Source: Dethiosulfatarculus sandiegensis
GTDB lineage: Bacteria > Desulfobacterota > Desulfarculia > Desulfarculales > Desulfarculaceae
Length of the DNA stretch: 64,000 nucleotides
Reading direction: 5' to 3'
Assembly: GCF_000931935.2 (NCBI RefSeq)
Contig: NZ_AZAC01000004.1
Location: 62,001-126,000 of the forward strand
Part shown: positions 1 to 8,256 of the stretch, in pieces
How the letters are laid out: each line of letters opens with the position of its first letter
Position numbering within the stretch: position 1 is the stretch's first letter
Position numbers and translations under genes: made by a program
Notes under the pieces: model-generated
Database searches by the model: none
The model's input: only the letters and a program-made list of their open reading frames with translations
What the model was told of the DNA's origin: nothing

Positions 1-247
1 CACCGGCTCCGCTGTACTGGGCCACAAACACGTTGGTGTAGTTGATTACTCCCATGAAAAAACAAATAATCACAAAATGTAAGATCCCCGCGGGCAAGGC
101 TGCTGCAATGGCCTCAAGGGAGTAGTGCCCCAAGAAGATGCGGTCTGTGAACTCCATTATGGTGGTGGAGGCCATACTGGCCACCAGGGGCAGGCTTATC
201 TGTAATATGCGGCGGTATCCGCCGGGTTGATTCCAGTGTTTCCACAT
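1..247 (-). CDS. MATE-family efflux transporter, N-terminal part (runs off window start)
   Basis: Read on the reverse strand from an ATG at 247, the first 82 codons give MWKHWNQPGGYRRILQ, then a hydrophobic stretch with SLPLVASMASTTIMEFTDRI and FLGHYSLEAIAAALPAG. This is the usual first helix and loop of multidrug/oligosaccharide-type (MATE/DinF) sodium- or proton-driven exporters in the inner membrane. The rest lies outside the window, so substrate and length cannot be judged. The Shine-Dalgarno is weak (GGTGACTT just before the ATG). It lies downstream of the PseC-like gene on the same strand, about 275 bases away, and may not be cotranscribed. Confidence 0.75.
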   Translation of the reverse strand, partial: MWKHWNQPGGYRRILQISLPLVASMASTTIMEFTDRIFLGHYSLEAIAAALPAGILHFVIICFFMGVINYTNVFVAQYSGAG

Positions 248-449
248 TTAAGTCACCATGCCGGGGATGCAAGGAAGCCGGGTCGAGCAGGAAAAGGCCT
301 CTGCCCAAGCGGCGGTGTTTAGCAAACAGACAGGTAAGATCAAATTTAAGGGAAATAATTTAGTTATTAAAACTTGATTAGGTAACTACTTATTTCGGCG
401 CTGGACCTACCTGGCCTGAGAGATCACTCATTCAAACCCAAGCGCCTTT

Positions 450-486
450 ACCCGGATTGTGGGTTGCCTTGAAGCTGAATCCGGGT
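450..486 (-). terminator. hairpin downstream of pseC
   Basis: Perfect 9-bp inverted repeat ACCCGGATT / AATCCGGGT with a 19-nt loop, starting 38 bases after the pseC stop. There is no run of T on the reverse strand, so it may be only a 3' stabilising hairpin rather than an intrinsic terminator. Confidence 0.35.
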
Positions 487-523
487 GGTCAGGTGCTCGT
501 AATGGCTTTTGGTTTTCCTTTTG

Positions 524-1720
524 TCAGAGCAGGTAGGCCTTCAGCACTTTATCCATGGCCATGACCACGTCATCCGCATCCGCATCTGACATCAAGGGAA
601 AGAGCGGCAAGGTGAGGATTTCTTTGGCCGCTTGTTCCGCCCTGGGCGCGGTGCCTTCTTTAGTGCCGAAGTTCTGCCTGTAAAAGGGGTGCATATGCAC
701 TGGTGTGTAATGGACGTTAACCCCAATGCCCTCTGCCCGCAGGGCCTTGTATATTTGGTCCCTGTCTGCGCTGAGGCGGGTCAGGTCCAGTTTGACCACA
801 TAGATGTGCTGCGAGTTTTCGCGGTCCGGTGCATTCACCAGGGTAACCAGGCCGGGCATATCGGCAAAGGCCTGGTTGTAACGTTTGGCCAGTTCTTTTC
901 TGCGTTCAACCCAAGCCGGAAGTTTGGCCAGTTGGCTCAGTCCCAGGATGCATTGAAAATCGTTCAGCCGATAATTATAGCCCAGAGAGGTCATCTCATA
1001 GTGCCAGGTGCCCTTGGCCGCCCTTTGCTTGAGGTCCAGATCAATTCCGTGATTGCGGAAAGAACGCATGCGTTTGGCCGCTTCCGGATCTTCGGCGAGC
1101 ACGGCCCCGCCTTCACCTGTGGTGATGTGTTTGGCTGGGTGAAAGCTCATGGCGGTTAAGTCCGCCAGGGTGCCGACCTTGCGGCCCTTGTACGATCCGC
1201 CCAGGGAATGGGCCGCGTCTCCTATCAGAACGGATCCGTATTGCTCGCAGATGGCCTTCAGGGCATCGTAATCGCAAGGCTGGCCTGTGTAGTCCACCGC
1301 CACCACCGCTTTGGTCTTGTGAGAGATGCGCTCGGCCACACTGTCCGGGTCAATCAAAAGGGAGTCACTTGACACGTCGCAAAATACAGGGGTGGCTCCT
1401 TGGTAAACCGCGCAGTTGGCGCTGGCCACAAAGGTCATGGTCGTGACCAGAACCTCGTCGCCCGGGCCAACCTGGGCTCCGGCCATGGCCGTGTGCAGGG
1501 CGGCTGTGCCGCTGGAGACACTTACAGCCTCCGATGCCCCGGTGAGGTCTGTGAGTCCTTCTTCAAAAGCCGCCACATTGGGGCCAGTGGTGAGCCAGTC
1601 TGAACGCAGCACTTGAAGCATGGCCTGGAGATCCTTTTCATCCAGGCACTGACGGGCATAGGGCAGGGTTTGGGTGCGTACTGGTGTCCCGCCTTCCAAG
1701 GCCAGTTTGGTGCTCTGCAT
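524..1720 (-). CDS. pseC: DegT/DnrJ/EryC1-family sugar aminotransferase, PseC-like
   Basis: 398 residues if started at the ATG at 1720, which has a strong ribosome site (GGAGGAAAGAA directly before it); an upstream ATG at 1762 adds 14 residues without such a site. Fold type I PLP enzyme: SSGTAALH near residue 70, the GDAAHSLGG cofactor-binding aspartate, and FHPAKHITTGEGGA with the PLP lysine. The opening LPYARQ and TTGPNVAAFEE, and the KHITTGEGGA signature, match PseC, the UDP-4-amino-4,6-dideoxy-N-acetyl-beta-L-altrosamine transaminase of pseudaminic acid synthesis (flagellin or surface glycan sugar). That subfamily call is by motif; another amino-sugar transaminase is possible. No other pse genes are in the window. 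Confidence 0.75.
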   Translation of the reverse strand: MQSTKLALEGGTPVRTQTLPYARQCLDEKDLQAMLQVLRSDWLTTGPNVAAFEEGLTDLTGASEAVSVSSGTAALHTAMAGAQVGPGDEVLVTTMTFVASANCAVYQGATPVFCDVSSDSLLIDPDSVAERISHKTKAVVAVDYTGQPCDYDALKAICEQYGSVLIGDAAHSLGGSYKGRKVGTLADLTAMSFHPAKHITTGEGGAVLAEDPEAAKRMRSFRNHGIDLDLKQRAAKGTWHYEMTSLGYNYRLNDFQCILGLSQLAKLPAWVERRKELAKRYNQAFADMPGLVTLVNAPDRENSQHIYVVKLDLTRLSADRDQIYKALRAEGIGVNVHYTPVHMHPFYRQNFGTKEGTAPRAEQAAKEILTLPLFPLMSDADADDVVMAMDKVLKAYLL

Positions 1721-2095
1721 TTCTTTCCTCCGGATCATCTGGTGCTGCGAGGGAAAATTCATCCCCTGAGATACGAATTTGTCATTTTACTCCCAGTAAA
1801 GGAAAGGAGCCAGCATTATAGAAAAGCTTTTGTGGTTTTTTAGAGACTATTTTAAAAGCCGGGTCGAGTCTGGAAACAGGGCTTGGCATGGCTTGGTTCT
1901 TTGAAATTAAAGATCGCATGCCGGTAGAAAGAATTGTCGGCTTTTATAAAGCTTTTTATCTGAAAAAACAGCGGGCTTTTGGGTAATAAACCCGGAATGA
2001 AAAGTCTGATCTATTTTTGGGTTGCCGGAAAAAATAATGACAGGTTGCCCTATTCGGGCTCATTTTTCATATTGCATTAACCTGTAACGCCTTTA
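1721..2095. other. intergenic stretch between pseC and the sirtuin gene
   Basis: No convincing gene on either strand. It carries the presumed terminator of the sirtuin gene at its right end and presumably the pseC promoter; no clear -35/-10 pair was seen. Confidence 0.4.
2022..2085 (-). terminator. terminator-like hairpin after the sirtuin gene
   Basis: On the reverse strand ACAGGTT pairs with AACCTGT, enclosing a second stem GCCC-GAATA-GGGC, and is followed by CATTATTTTTTCC. This is a plausible intrinsic terminator starting 11 bases after the sirtuin stop. Confidence 0.5.
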
Positions 2096-2845
2096 TTAAT
2101 CATCGCATTTTTCGCGTATTTGTTCAACCAGCTCGGGGAGTATTTCCCCTGCGTCTCCCAGCAGTACAACATCTGAAATCTCTTCGGAAAGGGCGGTTTT
2201 TTCCAGGTTTATCTCCACCACCCTTGCTCCTGCCTGTTTGGCCAGGAGGGGCAGGTGAGAGGCCGGGGCCACCTGGGCGGAAGAACCAACCACCAGCATG
2301 AGCTGGCAAATGGAACTCATGGCAAAGGCCGCCTTGATAGCTCGCTCCGGAATTTCCTCACCAAAAAACACAATATCCGGTTTTATCAACCCTCCGCAGA
2401 GACATCGGGGGGGATCCTCTAACATCATGACTTCATTTCTGGAAAAGGTGCGGCCGCAGCTCAGGCAGCGCAACCTGCGCTGGGAGCCGTGAAACTCAAC
2501 CACCTGACGGCTGCCTGCGGCCTGGTGCAGCCCGTCTATATTCTGGGTGACCAAAAGTGAAACTCGACCCATTCTTTCCAGCTCGGCCAGGGAGTAATGG
2601 GCCGGGTTGGGTTCGGCGCAGGCCACGGCTTCGTCCAGCTCCTTGAGCATTTTCCAGACCTTTACCGGGTTATTGCAAAATGCGTCTATGGAGGCGTATT
2701 CCATGGGATCGTATTTGCTCCAAAGCCCCTGGGATCCCCTGAAGGCCGGAATTCCGCTGTCCACACTCATGCCTGCTCCGGTCAGGACTACTATGTTTTG
2801 GATTCCATTGAAAAAGCCAGCTACCTTACCGATCATTTCCTTCAT
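2096..2845 (-). CDS. cobB: NAD-dependent protein deacylase (sirtuin, CobB/Sir2)
   Basis: 249 residues, normal for a bacterial sirtuin. NAD-site GAGMSVDSGIPAFRG begins at residue 23, TQNIDGLH is at 100-107, and the catalytic His is H119 in EFHGS. Four zinc-binding cysteines are visible (C127, C130, C148, C150), the last pair as CxC rather than CxxC. C-terminal VVGSSAQVAPA fits the Rossmann NAD loop. The family removes acetyl or other acyl groups from lysine, consuming NAD and making O-acyl-ADP-ribose, in the cytoplasm. The ATG at 2845 has AAGGCG seven bases upstream. Target proteins cannot be read from context. Confidence 0.92.
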   Translation of the reverse strand: MKEMIGKVAGFFNGIQNIVVLTGAGMSVDSGIPAFRGSQGLWSKYDPMEYASIDAFCNNPVKVWKMLKELDEAVACAEPNPAHYSLAELERMGRVSLLVTQNIDGLHQAAGSRQVVEFHGSQRRLRCLSCGRTFSRNEVMMLEDPPRCLCGGLIKPDIVFFGEEIPERAIKAAFAMSSICQLMLVVGSSAQVAPASHLPLLAKQAGARVVEINLEKTALSEEISDVVLLGDAGEILPELVEQIREKCDD

Positions 2846-3078
2846 GTAATACGCCTTTTCACCCCATACCCTTCAAGGCTTGACAAAATCGTCGCCAAGG
2901 AACACAAGGTGTATAGTGATAAAATCAGTTTTTGTTACCTGACCAGTGGAAGCCGCCAAGAAGTTCTGATATTGGCTTTTGACAATGAAGAAGACTTGCT
3001 CGGGTTGGTCGGGTCTGCCTAACATGGCTATTAATAATGATTATATCCAAACCACGGCTTTAAGCCAAAGGAGATAAT

Positions 3079-4263
3079 ATGTCCGCCACAAATCCGGTAA
3101 CAGTGCCAATGTTGGACTTAAAGGCCCAGTTTGCCCAGATAAAAGATGAGATCATGCGGCCGGTGGGAGAGATTTTTGAAAAACAGGCCTTTATCCTGGG
3201 CCCGGCTGTGGCCGACATGGAAGAGGAACTGGCCCGTTACTTGGGAGTTGGTCATACCGTGGGCGTGGCCTCGGGCACGGACGCGCTTTTACTCTCCTTG
3301 ATGGCTCTTGGCATTGGTCCCGGCGATGAGGTGATCACAACCCCCTTTACTTTTTTCGCCACCGCGGGTTCCATAATGCGCACCGGCGCCAAACCGGTTT
3401 TCGTGGATATAGATCCCGATACCTATAATATAGACCCCAAGGCGCTGGAAGCCCTTTTGGAGGGGGAAAACAAGCCGGCCAAGGCCAAAGCCATAATTCC
3501 GGTGCATCTCTTCGGCCAGCCCGCGGATATGGACGAAATCATGGAGCTGGCGGGCAAGCACGGGCTTTATGTGGTGGAAGACGCGGCCCAGGCCATAAGC
3601 TGCGCTTATCCTTCCCGGATCGCCGGAAAAGATATTATGATCGGCGGAATCGGCACCACCGGCTGCTTTTCTTTCTTCCCTTCCAAAAATTTGGGCGGAG
3701 CCGGTGACGGCGGCCTGATCTCCACCAATAACGATGAGCTTGCGGCAAAATTACGCTCCATGCGCACCCACGGCTCCCATCCCCAGGAAAAATACCGTCA
3801 CCTTTATCTCGGCGGCAACTTCAGGCTGGATGCCCTGCAGGCGGTTGTGGTCTCCGCCAAATTGCCCCACCTGGATTCCTGGAGCCAGGGCCGTAGGGAG
3901 AACGCGGAACATTATAACCGGCTGTTCAAGGATTCGGGCCTGTTGGACAAAGAGCTTGTGAGTACACCTTTCCGTAAATGGCCGGAGTGCGAACGCTCCC
4001 ACATCTATAATCAGTATGTCATCCGAGCCAAGGACAGGGACGGAGTAATGGCGGCTCTTAAACAGGCCAAGGTCGGCTGCGCCATCTACTATCCAATACC
4101 CATGCACCTTTTGGAATGCTTCGCCTCCCTGGGCGGTAAAAAAGGTGATCTTCCCCAGGCGGAGAAGGCCGCGGCGGAAGTTTTGGCCATTCCGGTTTAC
4201 CCGGAGTTGACAACAGAGCAAAAAGAGCGTGTGGTCGAGGTAATCAGTGAATTTTACGCCTGA
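3079..4263 (+). CDS. DegT/DnrJ/EryC1/StrS-family aminotransferase
   Basis: 394 residues with AAAGGAGATAAT before the ATG. Fold type I PLP enzyme: VASGTDALLLSLMALGIG near residue 65, HLFGQPADMDEI, VVEDAAQAIS for cofactor stacking and FFPSKNLGGAGDGG with the Schiff-base lysine. The FPSKNLG..GDGG form is typical of transaminases acting on UDP-keto-sugars such as WbpE/VioA-like enzymes, so it likely makes a UDP- or dTDP-aminosugar for surface polysaccharide. It is a different subfamily from the PseC-like gene at 524-1720. It stands alone between the divergent sirtuin and a terminator; substrate unresolved. Confidence 0.88.
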   Translation: MSATNPVTVPMLDLKAQFAQIKDEIMRPVGEIFEKQAFILGPAVADMEEELARYLGVGHTVGVASGTDALLLSLMALGIGPGDEVITTPFTFFATAGSIMRTGAKPVFVDIDPDTYNIDPKALEALLEGENKPAKAKAIIPVHLFGQPADMDEIMELAGKHGLYVVEDAAQAISCAYPSRIAGKDIMIGGIGTTGCFSFFPSKNLGGAGDGGLISTNNDELAAKLRSMRTHGSHPQEKYRHLYLGGNFRLDALQAVVVSAKLPHLDSWSQGRRENAEHYNRLFKDSGLLDKELVSTPFRKWPECERSHIYNQYVIRAKDRDGVMAALKQAKVGCAIYYPIPMHLLECFASLGGKKGDLPQAEKAAAEVLAIPVYPELTTEQKERVVEVISEFYA

Positions 4264-4270
4264 TCAGTAA

Positions 4271-4308
4271 AGGCCCGCCTGCGGATCCTCCGGGCGGGCC
4301 TGTTATTA
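4271..4308 (+). terminator. intrinsic terminator after the aminotransferase
   Basis: Nine-bp perfect stem AGGCCCGCC / GGCGGGCCT seven bases after the stop codon, followed by GTTATT. The T run is poor but stem strength and position fit. Confidence 0.7.
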
Positions 4309-4388
4309 ACCACCTCTTTTACTTCCTTTGCATAAGAATAATTTTTAGCCTGATTCCTTTTGGTTTTTGAGTTTGTGAAAAATAAGAC

Positions 4389-4416
4389 TTGACATAGTAT
4401 GCGGGTGAATTCTAAT
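4389..4416 (+). promoter_or_regulatory. sigma-70-type promoter for sat
   Basis: TTGACA (4389-4394), 16-bp spacer, TCTAAT (4411-4416, one mismatch to TATAAT). This would give a leader of about 240 nt before the sat ATG. No known riboswitch was recognised in the leader. Confidence 0.6.
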
Positions 4417-4662
4417 TTAACGCTGATGAGGAATTAAGCCTGGAGGTTTTCCAGGTTTAAGATGGTTCAACAGTGAGGGGTCGCCAATTCACGGATTGTT
4501 CCTGATTTGGCGCTATTATTTGGCTGCATATTGTACATTTTGGCACAAGCTGGTAGCATAGTTAGCTTATTATGCCACCCGGTTTAATAGCCCAACCGCC
4601 GATTCGCAGCTTTGACCTACGAAGGTGTTGGGCGCAGTCACTTCAAGCTAAGGAGGATTCTT

Positions 4663-5877
4663 ATGGCATTGGTTCCCCCCCATGGCGGAGGCGATCTCAA
4701 GCCGCTATTGCTGGAAGGTGCTGCTCTGGAGGCCGAGAAAAAGGCGGCCGAGGGCTACAAAAAATTGGAAGTGACCACTCGTGAAGCCTGCGACTGCTTC
4801 ATGCTGGGCATTGGCGCCTTTACTCCTTTGGATGGTTTTATGGGCGAAGCCGACTGGAAGGGCGTCTGCGGCGAGATGAAGCTGGCCAACGGCGTCTTCT
4901 GGCCTTTACCCGTGACCGTGAGCGCCGGTGACGAAGAGGGCATTGAAGTAGGCGATATGGTTGCCCTTTACAATGGCGAGTATGGCGGCCTGGTGGCCAC
5001 CATGGAGGTCAAGGAAAAATACGAGATCGACAAGGCCTGGGAATGCCGCCAGACCTTTACCACCGACGATCTGGAGCACCCTGGCGTGCAAAAGGTCATG
5101 GACCAGAAAAAATGGAACCTGGGCGGACCGGTCAAGGTTGTGAGCGAAGGCGGATTCCCCGAGGAATACGGCGAACTCTATGCCAAGCCCGCCGAGACCA
5201 GGGCTATTTTTGAAGAATTTGGCTGGTCCCGCGTGGCCGCTTTCCAGACCCGCAACCCCATGCACAGAAGCCATGAGTTCTTGGCCAAGATCGCGGTGGA
5301 GGTCATGGACGGCGTGATCATCCACCAGGTGCTCGGCAAACTCAAAGCCGGTGACATTCCGGCTGAGGTGCGGGTCAAAGCCATCAACGCTCTTACCGAC
5401 AACTATTTTGTCAAGGGCACTGTGGTCAGCAAGGGCTATCCCATGGAAATGCGCTATGCCGGTCCCAGAGAGGCCCTGCTGCACGGCGTATTCCGCCAGA
5501 ACTTCGGTTGCTCCCACTTGATCGTCGGTCGCGACCACGCCGGTGTGGGGGACTACTATGGCCCCTTTGACGCCCAGAAGATTTTCTACGAGATCCCTGA
5601 GGACAGCCTGGTATTGGATCCGCTGCCCATTGACTGGACCTTCTATTGCCGTAAATGTGAAGGCATGGCCTCCATGAAGACCTGCCCCCACGGCAAGGAA
5701 GACAGACTTTTGCTCTCCGGCACCATGGTCCGCAAGACCTTGAGTGAAGGCGGCGAGCTGCCCAAGGAATTCTCCCGTCCTGAAGTTGTTAAAATCCTGC
5801 AGGAGTACTACCAGTCCCTGGATGAAAAGGTGGAGATTAAGCTCCACGGCGCGGCCACTGGTGATGTGAAAAAGTAA
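4663..5877 (+). CDS. sat: sulfate adenylyltransferase (ATP sulfurylase)
   Basis: 404 residues when started at the ATG at 4663, preceded by AAGGAGGATTCTT; an in-frame upstream extension lacks a ribosome site. Activates sulfate with ATP to APS and pyrophosphate, the first step of dissimilatory sulfate reduction, in the cytoplasm. Visible catalytic motifs: [11 protein letters not shown] (QxRN plus HxxH), [13 protein letters not shown] and [13 protein letters not shown]. Four cysteines in FYCRKCEG and MKTCPHG near residue 340 form the metal-site region common in prokaryotic homo-oligomeric Sat. No APS kinase domain is fused, as expected for the respiratory enzyme. Single-gene unit with its own promoter and terminator; aprAB and qmo genes are not in the window. 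Confidence 0.95.
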   Translation: MALVPPHGGGDLKPLLLEGAALEAEKKAAEGYKKLEVTTREACDCFMLGIGAFTPLDGFMGEADWKGVCGEMKLANGVFWPLPVTVSAGDEEGIEVGDMVALYNGEYGGLVATMEVKEKYEIDKAWECRQTFTTDDLEHPGVQKVMDQKKWNLGGPVKVVSEGGFPEEYGELYAKPAETRAIFEEFGWSRVAAFQTRNPMHRSHEFLAKIAVEVMDGVIIHQVLGKLKAGDIPAEVRVKAINALTDNYFVKGTVVSKGYPMEMRYAGPREALLHGVFRQNFGCSHLIVGRDHAGVGDYYGPFDAQKIFYEIPEDSLVLDPLPIDWTFYCRKCEGMASMKTCPHGKEDRLLLSGTMVRKTLSEGGELPKEFSRPEVVKILQEYYQSLDEKVEIKLHGAATGDVKK

Positions 5878-5907
5878 GCTCCTTCTCCTGTCAGTATTCG
5901 TTGTTTG

Positions 5908-5937
5908 GCGGCGGCCCTTTGGGGCTGCCGCTTTTTT
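5908..5937 (+). terminator. intrinsic terminator of sat
   Basis: GCGGCGGCCC pairs with GGGCTGCCGC (9 of 10) and is followed at once by six or seven T. A textbook rho-independent terminator 30 bases after the sat stop. Confidence 0.85.
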
Positions 5938-6040
5938 GATGAATTTGTAAAATAAAATTCAAGTATTCCAACCTGTAAGCCGATAAGCCAATTAAGGAGT
6001 AATGTAAAAGGTCTGCTTTGAATTGTGGGAGGGTGAGGGC

Positions 6041-7003
6041 ATGAGTATCAATCCACTAGCTGCCGGGTTTGATTACCCCATGGTTCCTCCTGTGGCAAAT
6101 GAGCCTCAGGAGAAGGCGGGGCAGAACAGCTCCCGTGCTGTCCAGGCCCGGCCGGAAGCGCCCGTTCAGGCCGGTGTGGATATTGCCGTCATTTCACAGA
6201 GCCCAAGGCCGGTCGAAAACACCTCTGAGTCTTTAAAAACTCGAAAAGATCCGCAAAAGAATAATCCGGATCCCACACAAAGAGAAAGCCACAACCAGGC
6301 AACAGTTCTTTGCACCTGTGGTCAGACTCCCTGCATCTGCATTAAAACTCAAAATGAAGATCAGGAGCCAAACAGCTCATCCACGGACTCGGAACAAAAA
6401 ACCGCCATTGGCCGGGAAGAAGAGGAGAAAAGGCAGACCTCCACTATTGAGGAAGAACTGACTCCCAAAGAGGAGGCCGTGGTGCGTGAGATGAAACAAA
6501 GGGACCAGGAGGTGCGGGCCCATGAACAGGCCCACATTGCGGCCGGTGGTCAGTATGTGGGGGGAGGGGCCCGCTTCAGCTTTGAAACCGGACCGGACGG
6601 CAGACAATATGCCACAGGCGGCGAGGTGAGTATCGATGCCTCCGAGGCCCAGACGCCCGAGGCAACCATACAAAAGGCCGCCATTATCCAGAAAGCCGCC
6701 CTGGCTCCGGCCAGCCCCTCGGCCCAGGACAGGGCAGTGGCCGCCAAGGCCGCCCAGATGGGGCGTGAGGCCCAGACAGAGCTGAGTAAGGAAAAACAGG
6801 AGCAAGCAGAGTTGGCGGCCCGGGACCTGGCTTCCAAGGGCTTCAGCCCGAAAAATATAGGGGGAGCGCAAGAGAACCTGGAACAGGGTGCAACCACCCC
6901 GGCGAAAGGGATAAACCGGGAAAACCCGTTTCCTGTTCCCGGCACCGGAGATGCTCCCCCGCCTTTTTCCGTGCGGAATAAGCGCTTGAACCTGGTTATC
7001 TGA
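6041..7003 (+). CDS. SprA-related putative metalloprotease (CJM1_0395-type HExxH protein)
   Basis: 320 residues from the ATG at 6041 (GGGAGGGTGAGGGC before it). The first 140 residues are low-complexity and polar, with a CxCx4CxC cluster (C91, C93, C98, C100) and a Glu-rich run near 126-150. The conserved part follows: REMKQRDQEVRAHEQAH with HExxH at 161-165, AAGGQYVGGGARFSFETGPD, then an Ala-rich helical tail. This matches the SprA-related family annotated as putative metalloprotease. No signal peptide or membrane helix is seen. Real substrate and activity are unknown; the protease call rests only on HExxH. The CxC cluster looks able to hold a metal. Confidence 0.75.
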   Translation: MSINPLAAGFDYPMVPPVANEPQEKAGQNSSRAVQARPEAPVQAGVDIAVISQSPRPVENTSESLKTRKDPQKNNPDPTQRESHNQATVLCTCGQTPCICIKTQNEDQEPNSSSTDSEQKTAIGREEEEKRQTSTIEEELTPKEEAVVREMKQRDQEVRAHEQAHIAAGGQYVGGGARFSFETGPDGRQYATGGEVSIDASEAQTPEATIQKAAIIQKAALAPASPSAQDRAVAAKAAQMGREAQTELSKEKQEQAELAARDLASKGFSPKNIGGAQENLEQGATTPAKGINRENPFPVPGTGDAPPPFSVRNKRLNLVI

Positions 7004-7123
7004 GCTGCGGGCCATGGATGCCCCGCCGAGTTGCGAATATTTTAAGTATGAGTCAATCGCGCCATTTGGCAAAAGCGTGCTTTTGCCAAATGGCGTTTGT
7101 CAAAGTCCGGCAGGGCTTTATCA
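7004..7123 (-). repeat. three-hairpin dispersed element, copy A
   Basis: Read on the reverse strand: hairpin 1 TGATAAAG...CTTTGACA (7098-7123), hairpin 2 a perfect 17-bp stem with a 2-nt loop (7060-7095, CGCCATTTGGCAAAAGC and its complement), a linker containing TTCGCAACTCGGCGGGG, and a short hairpin 3 GCGGGGCAT/ATGGCCCGC (7005-7030). Order and sequence match copies B and C. It starts directly after the HExxH gene stop and is antisense to it. Confidence 0.7.
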
Positions 7124-7132
7124 AGAATCCTT

Positions 7133-7161
7133 AACCGGGGGTCGTCACCCCCGGTTTTTCA
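7133..7161 (+). terminator. intrinsic terminator upstream of tadA
   Basis: AACCGGGGG / CCCCCGGTT stem followed by TTT, 130 bases after the HExxH gene and before tadA, so it ends transcription from the left. Confidence 0.75.
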
Positions 7162-7220
7162 GCAAAAAGATTTGTTGAGGGGTTGTTGCAGAGGCGATAG
7201 CCCTATGGTACTTATCGGAG

Positions 7221-7694
7221 GTGGTTTTATTCAGCGCATCAGACCGGCAATATATGCAAAAGGCCCTGACCCTGGCCAAAAGAGCCGGAAAACTCGGGGA
7301 AGTGCCGGTGGGGGCCTTGCTGGTCGATGAAACCGGCAAGCTCATGGGTTCCGGTTATAACCGCAGTATTGCGGCCTCAGACCCCACGGCCCACGCTGAA
7401 ATGAACGCCATGCGCCAGGCCGCCGCAGCCACGGGCAACTACCGGCTAACCGGCAGCACCCTGTATGTCACCCTGGAACCCTGCCCCATGTGCGCAGGGG
7501 CCCTGGTCTGGGCCAGGATAAAAAGGGTGGTCTTCGGGGCCTATGATCCCAAGGCAGGCGCTTTGGGATCCACCATGGACCTCTCGGTTTTAACGAGCCT
7601 GAACCATCACCCGGAGGTCCAGGGCGGGCTCATGGCCGATGAATGCGCCCAGTTGTTAAAAGAGTTTTTTGCCAAAAGGCGAAAAAGCAAATAA
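7221..7694 (+). CDS. tadA: tRNA-specific adenosine deaminase
   Basis: 157 residues. Converts A34 to inosine in the anticodon of tRNA-Arg(ACG). Zinc and proton-shuttle motifs HAEMNA (about residue 56) and PCPMCAGA (about 86) are intact, with EVPVGALLV upstream. The start is unclear: the annotated GTG at 7221 overlaps a strong GGAGGTGG site, so true initiation may be elsewhere; the next in-frame ATG (7254) would cut into the first helix. It ends 16 bases before tRNA-Ser, so the two could share a transcript. Confidence 0.92.
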   Translation: MVLFSASDRQYMQKALTLAKRAGKLGEVPVGALLVDETGKLMGSGYNRSIAASDPTAHAEMNAMRQAAAATGNYRLTGSTLYVTLEPCPMCAGALVWARIKRVVFGAYDPKAGALGSTMDLSVLTSLNHHPEVQGGLMADECAQLLKEFFAKRRKSK

Positions 7695-7710
7695 TATAGT
7701 CTCAAAGTGC

Positions 7711-7805
7711 GGAGAGGTACCGAAGTCCGGTCGTAACGGGCCCGACTCGAAATCGGGTTAGCGGTTTACCCCGCTACGTGGGTTCGAATCCCACCCTCTC
7801 CGCCA
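7711..7805 (+). tRNA. tRNA-Ser (anticodon CGA)
   Basis: Acceptor stem GGAGAGG (7711-7717) pairs with CCTCTCC (7795-7801), discriminator G, and CCA is encoded (7803-7805). Anticodon stem CCCGA/TCGGG holds loop CTCGAAA, giving anticodon CGA (codon UCG). A long variable arm (AGCGG...CCGCT) marks class II, and GGTTCGAATCC is the T loop. An integrase remnant lies just downstream. Confidence 0.97.
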
Positions 7806-7902
7806 TCCTTCTTTATCTTGCTGCATTTCTTTATAAATCAGTAAAATCCACCGCAAATTTGCTCAACTGTTACAGTTCCCTGTTACAGCGGAGTGAAAAA
7901 TC

Positions 7903-8172
7903 ATGTCCAAAATGGGCCGCCTGGTTCGTGGTGGAAACGTCTATTATCACCGTGCTTCCATCCCCGCCGACATCAAGGACTCCTACCCCAAGAGTGAAAA
8001 GACCTTCTCGCTTAAAACCAGGGACTACCGGGAAGCCGTGAAGCTGGTGAGAGTGGCTGCGGTTGAAGTGGATCTGAAATTTGAGGAACACCGAAGGAAA
8101 ATAGCCGGGCAAAGGCTGGTTCAACAGGCCAGGGCTGTAGTTGAGGCTGAGCAAAGGGCAACAAAAACTTAA
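7903..8172 (+). pseudogene. remnant of a tyrosine recombinase (phage-type integrase), N-terminal arm only
   Basis: 89 residues beginning MSKMGRLVRGGNVYYHR, then IPADIKDSYPKSEKTFSLKTRDYREA. This is the opening of integrases with the DUF6538-type arm-binding domain (R-x-G-x-x-Y-Y-x-R, PxD, SLxTxD). The frame stops at 8172 and no core-binding or catalytic R-H-R-Y region follows in any frame, so the gene is truncated. A good ribosome site (GGAGTGAAAAATC) precedes the ATG. AACTGTTACAGTT (7865-7877) and a second CTGTTACAG (7880-7888) sit just upstream. It lies 98 bases after tRNA-Ser, the usual place for an island integrase. Confidence 0.75.
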
Positions 8173-8222
8173 GTTGAGCATGGGAAAAGTTGAAGGCCAA
8201 GAAAGAGAAGGCCAGCAAGCTA

Positions 8223-8250
8223 GATTGGCGCTGTATTTACAGCGCCAATC
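8223..8250. terminator. perfect 13-bp hairpin between integrase remnant and M20 gene
   Basis: GATTGGCGCTGTA and its exact complement separated by TT, ending 7 bases from the M20 stop codon. No T run on either side; a likely 3' end hairpin for the - strand transcript. Confidence 0.5.
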
Positions 8251-8256
8251 TTACAA

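Noticed and set aside
4540..4557. Sigma-54-like site upstream of sat (TGGCACAAGCTGGTAGCA)
   Set aside because: GG and GC are 14 bases apart rather than 12, and a good sigma-70 promoter lies upstream.
4906..5847. 313-codon reverse frame inside sat
   Set aside because: Complete overlap with sat, which has all catalytic motifs; the reverse reading has no recognisable domain.
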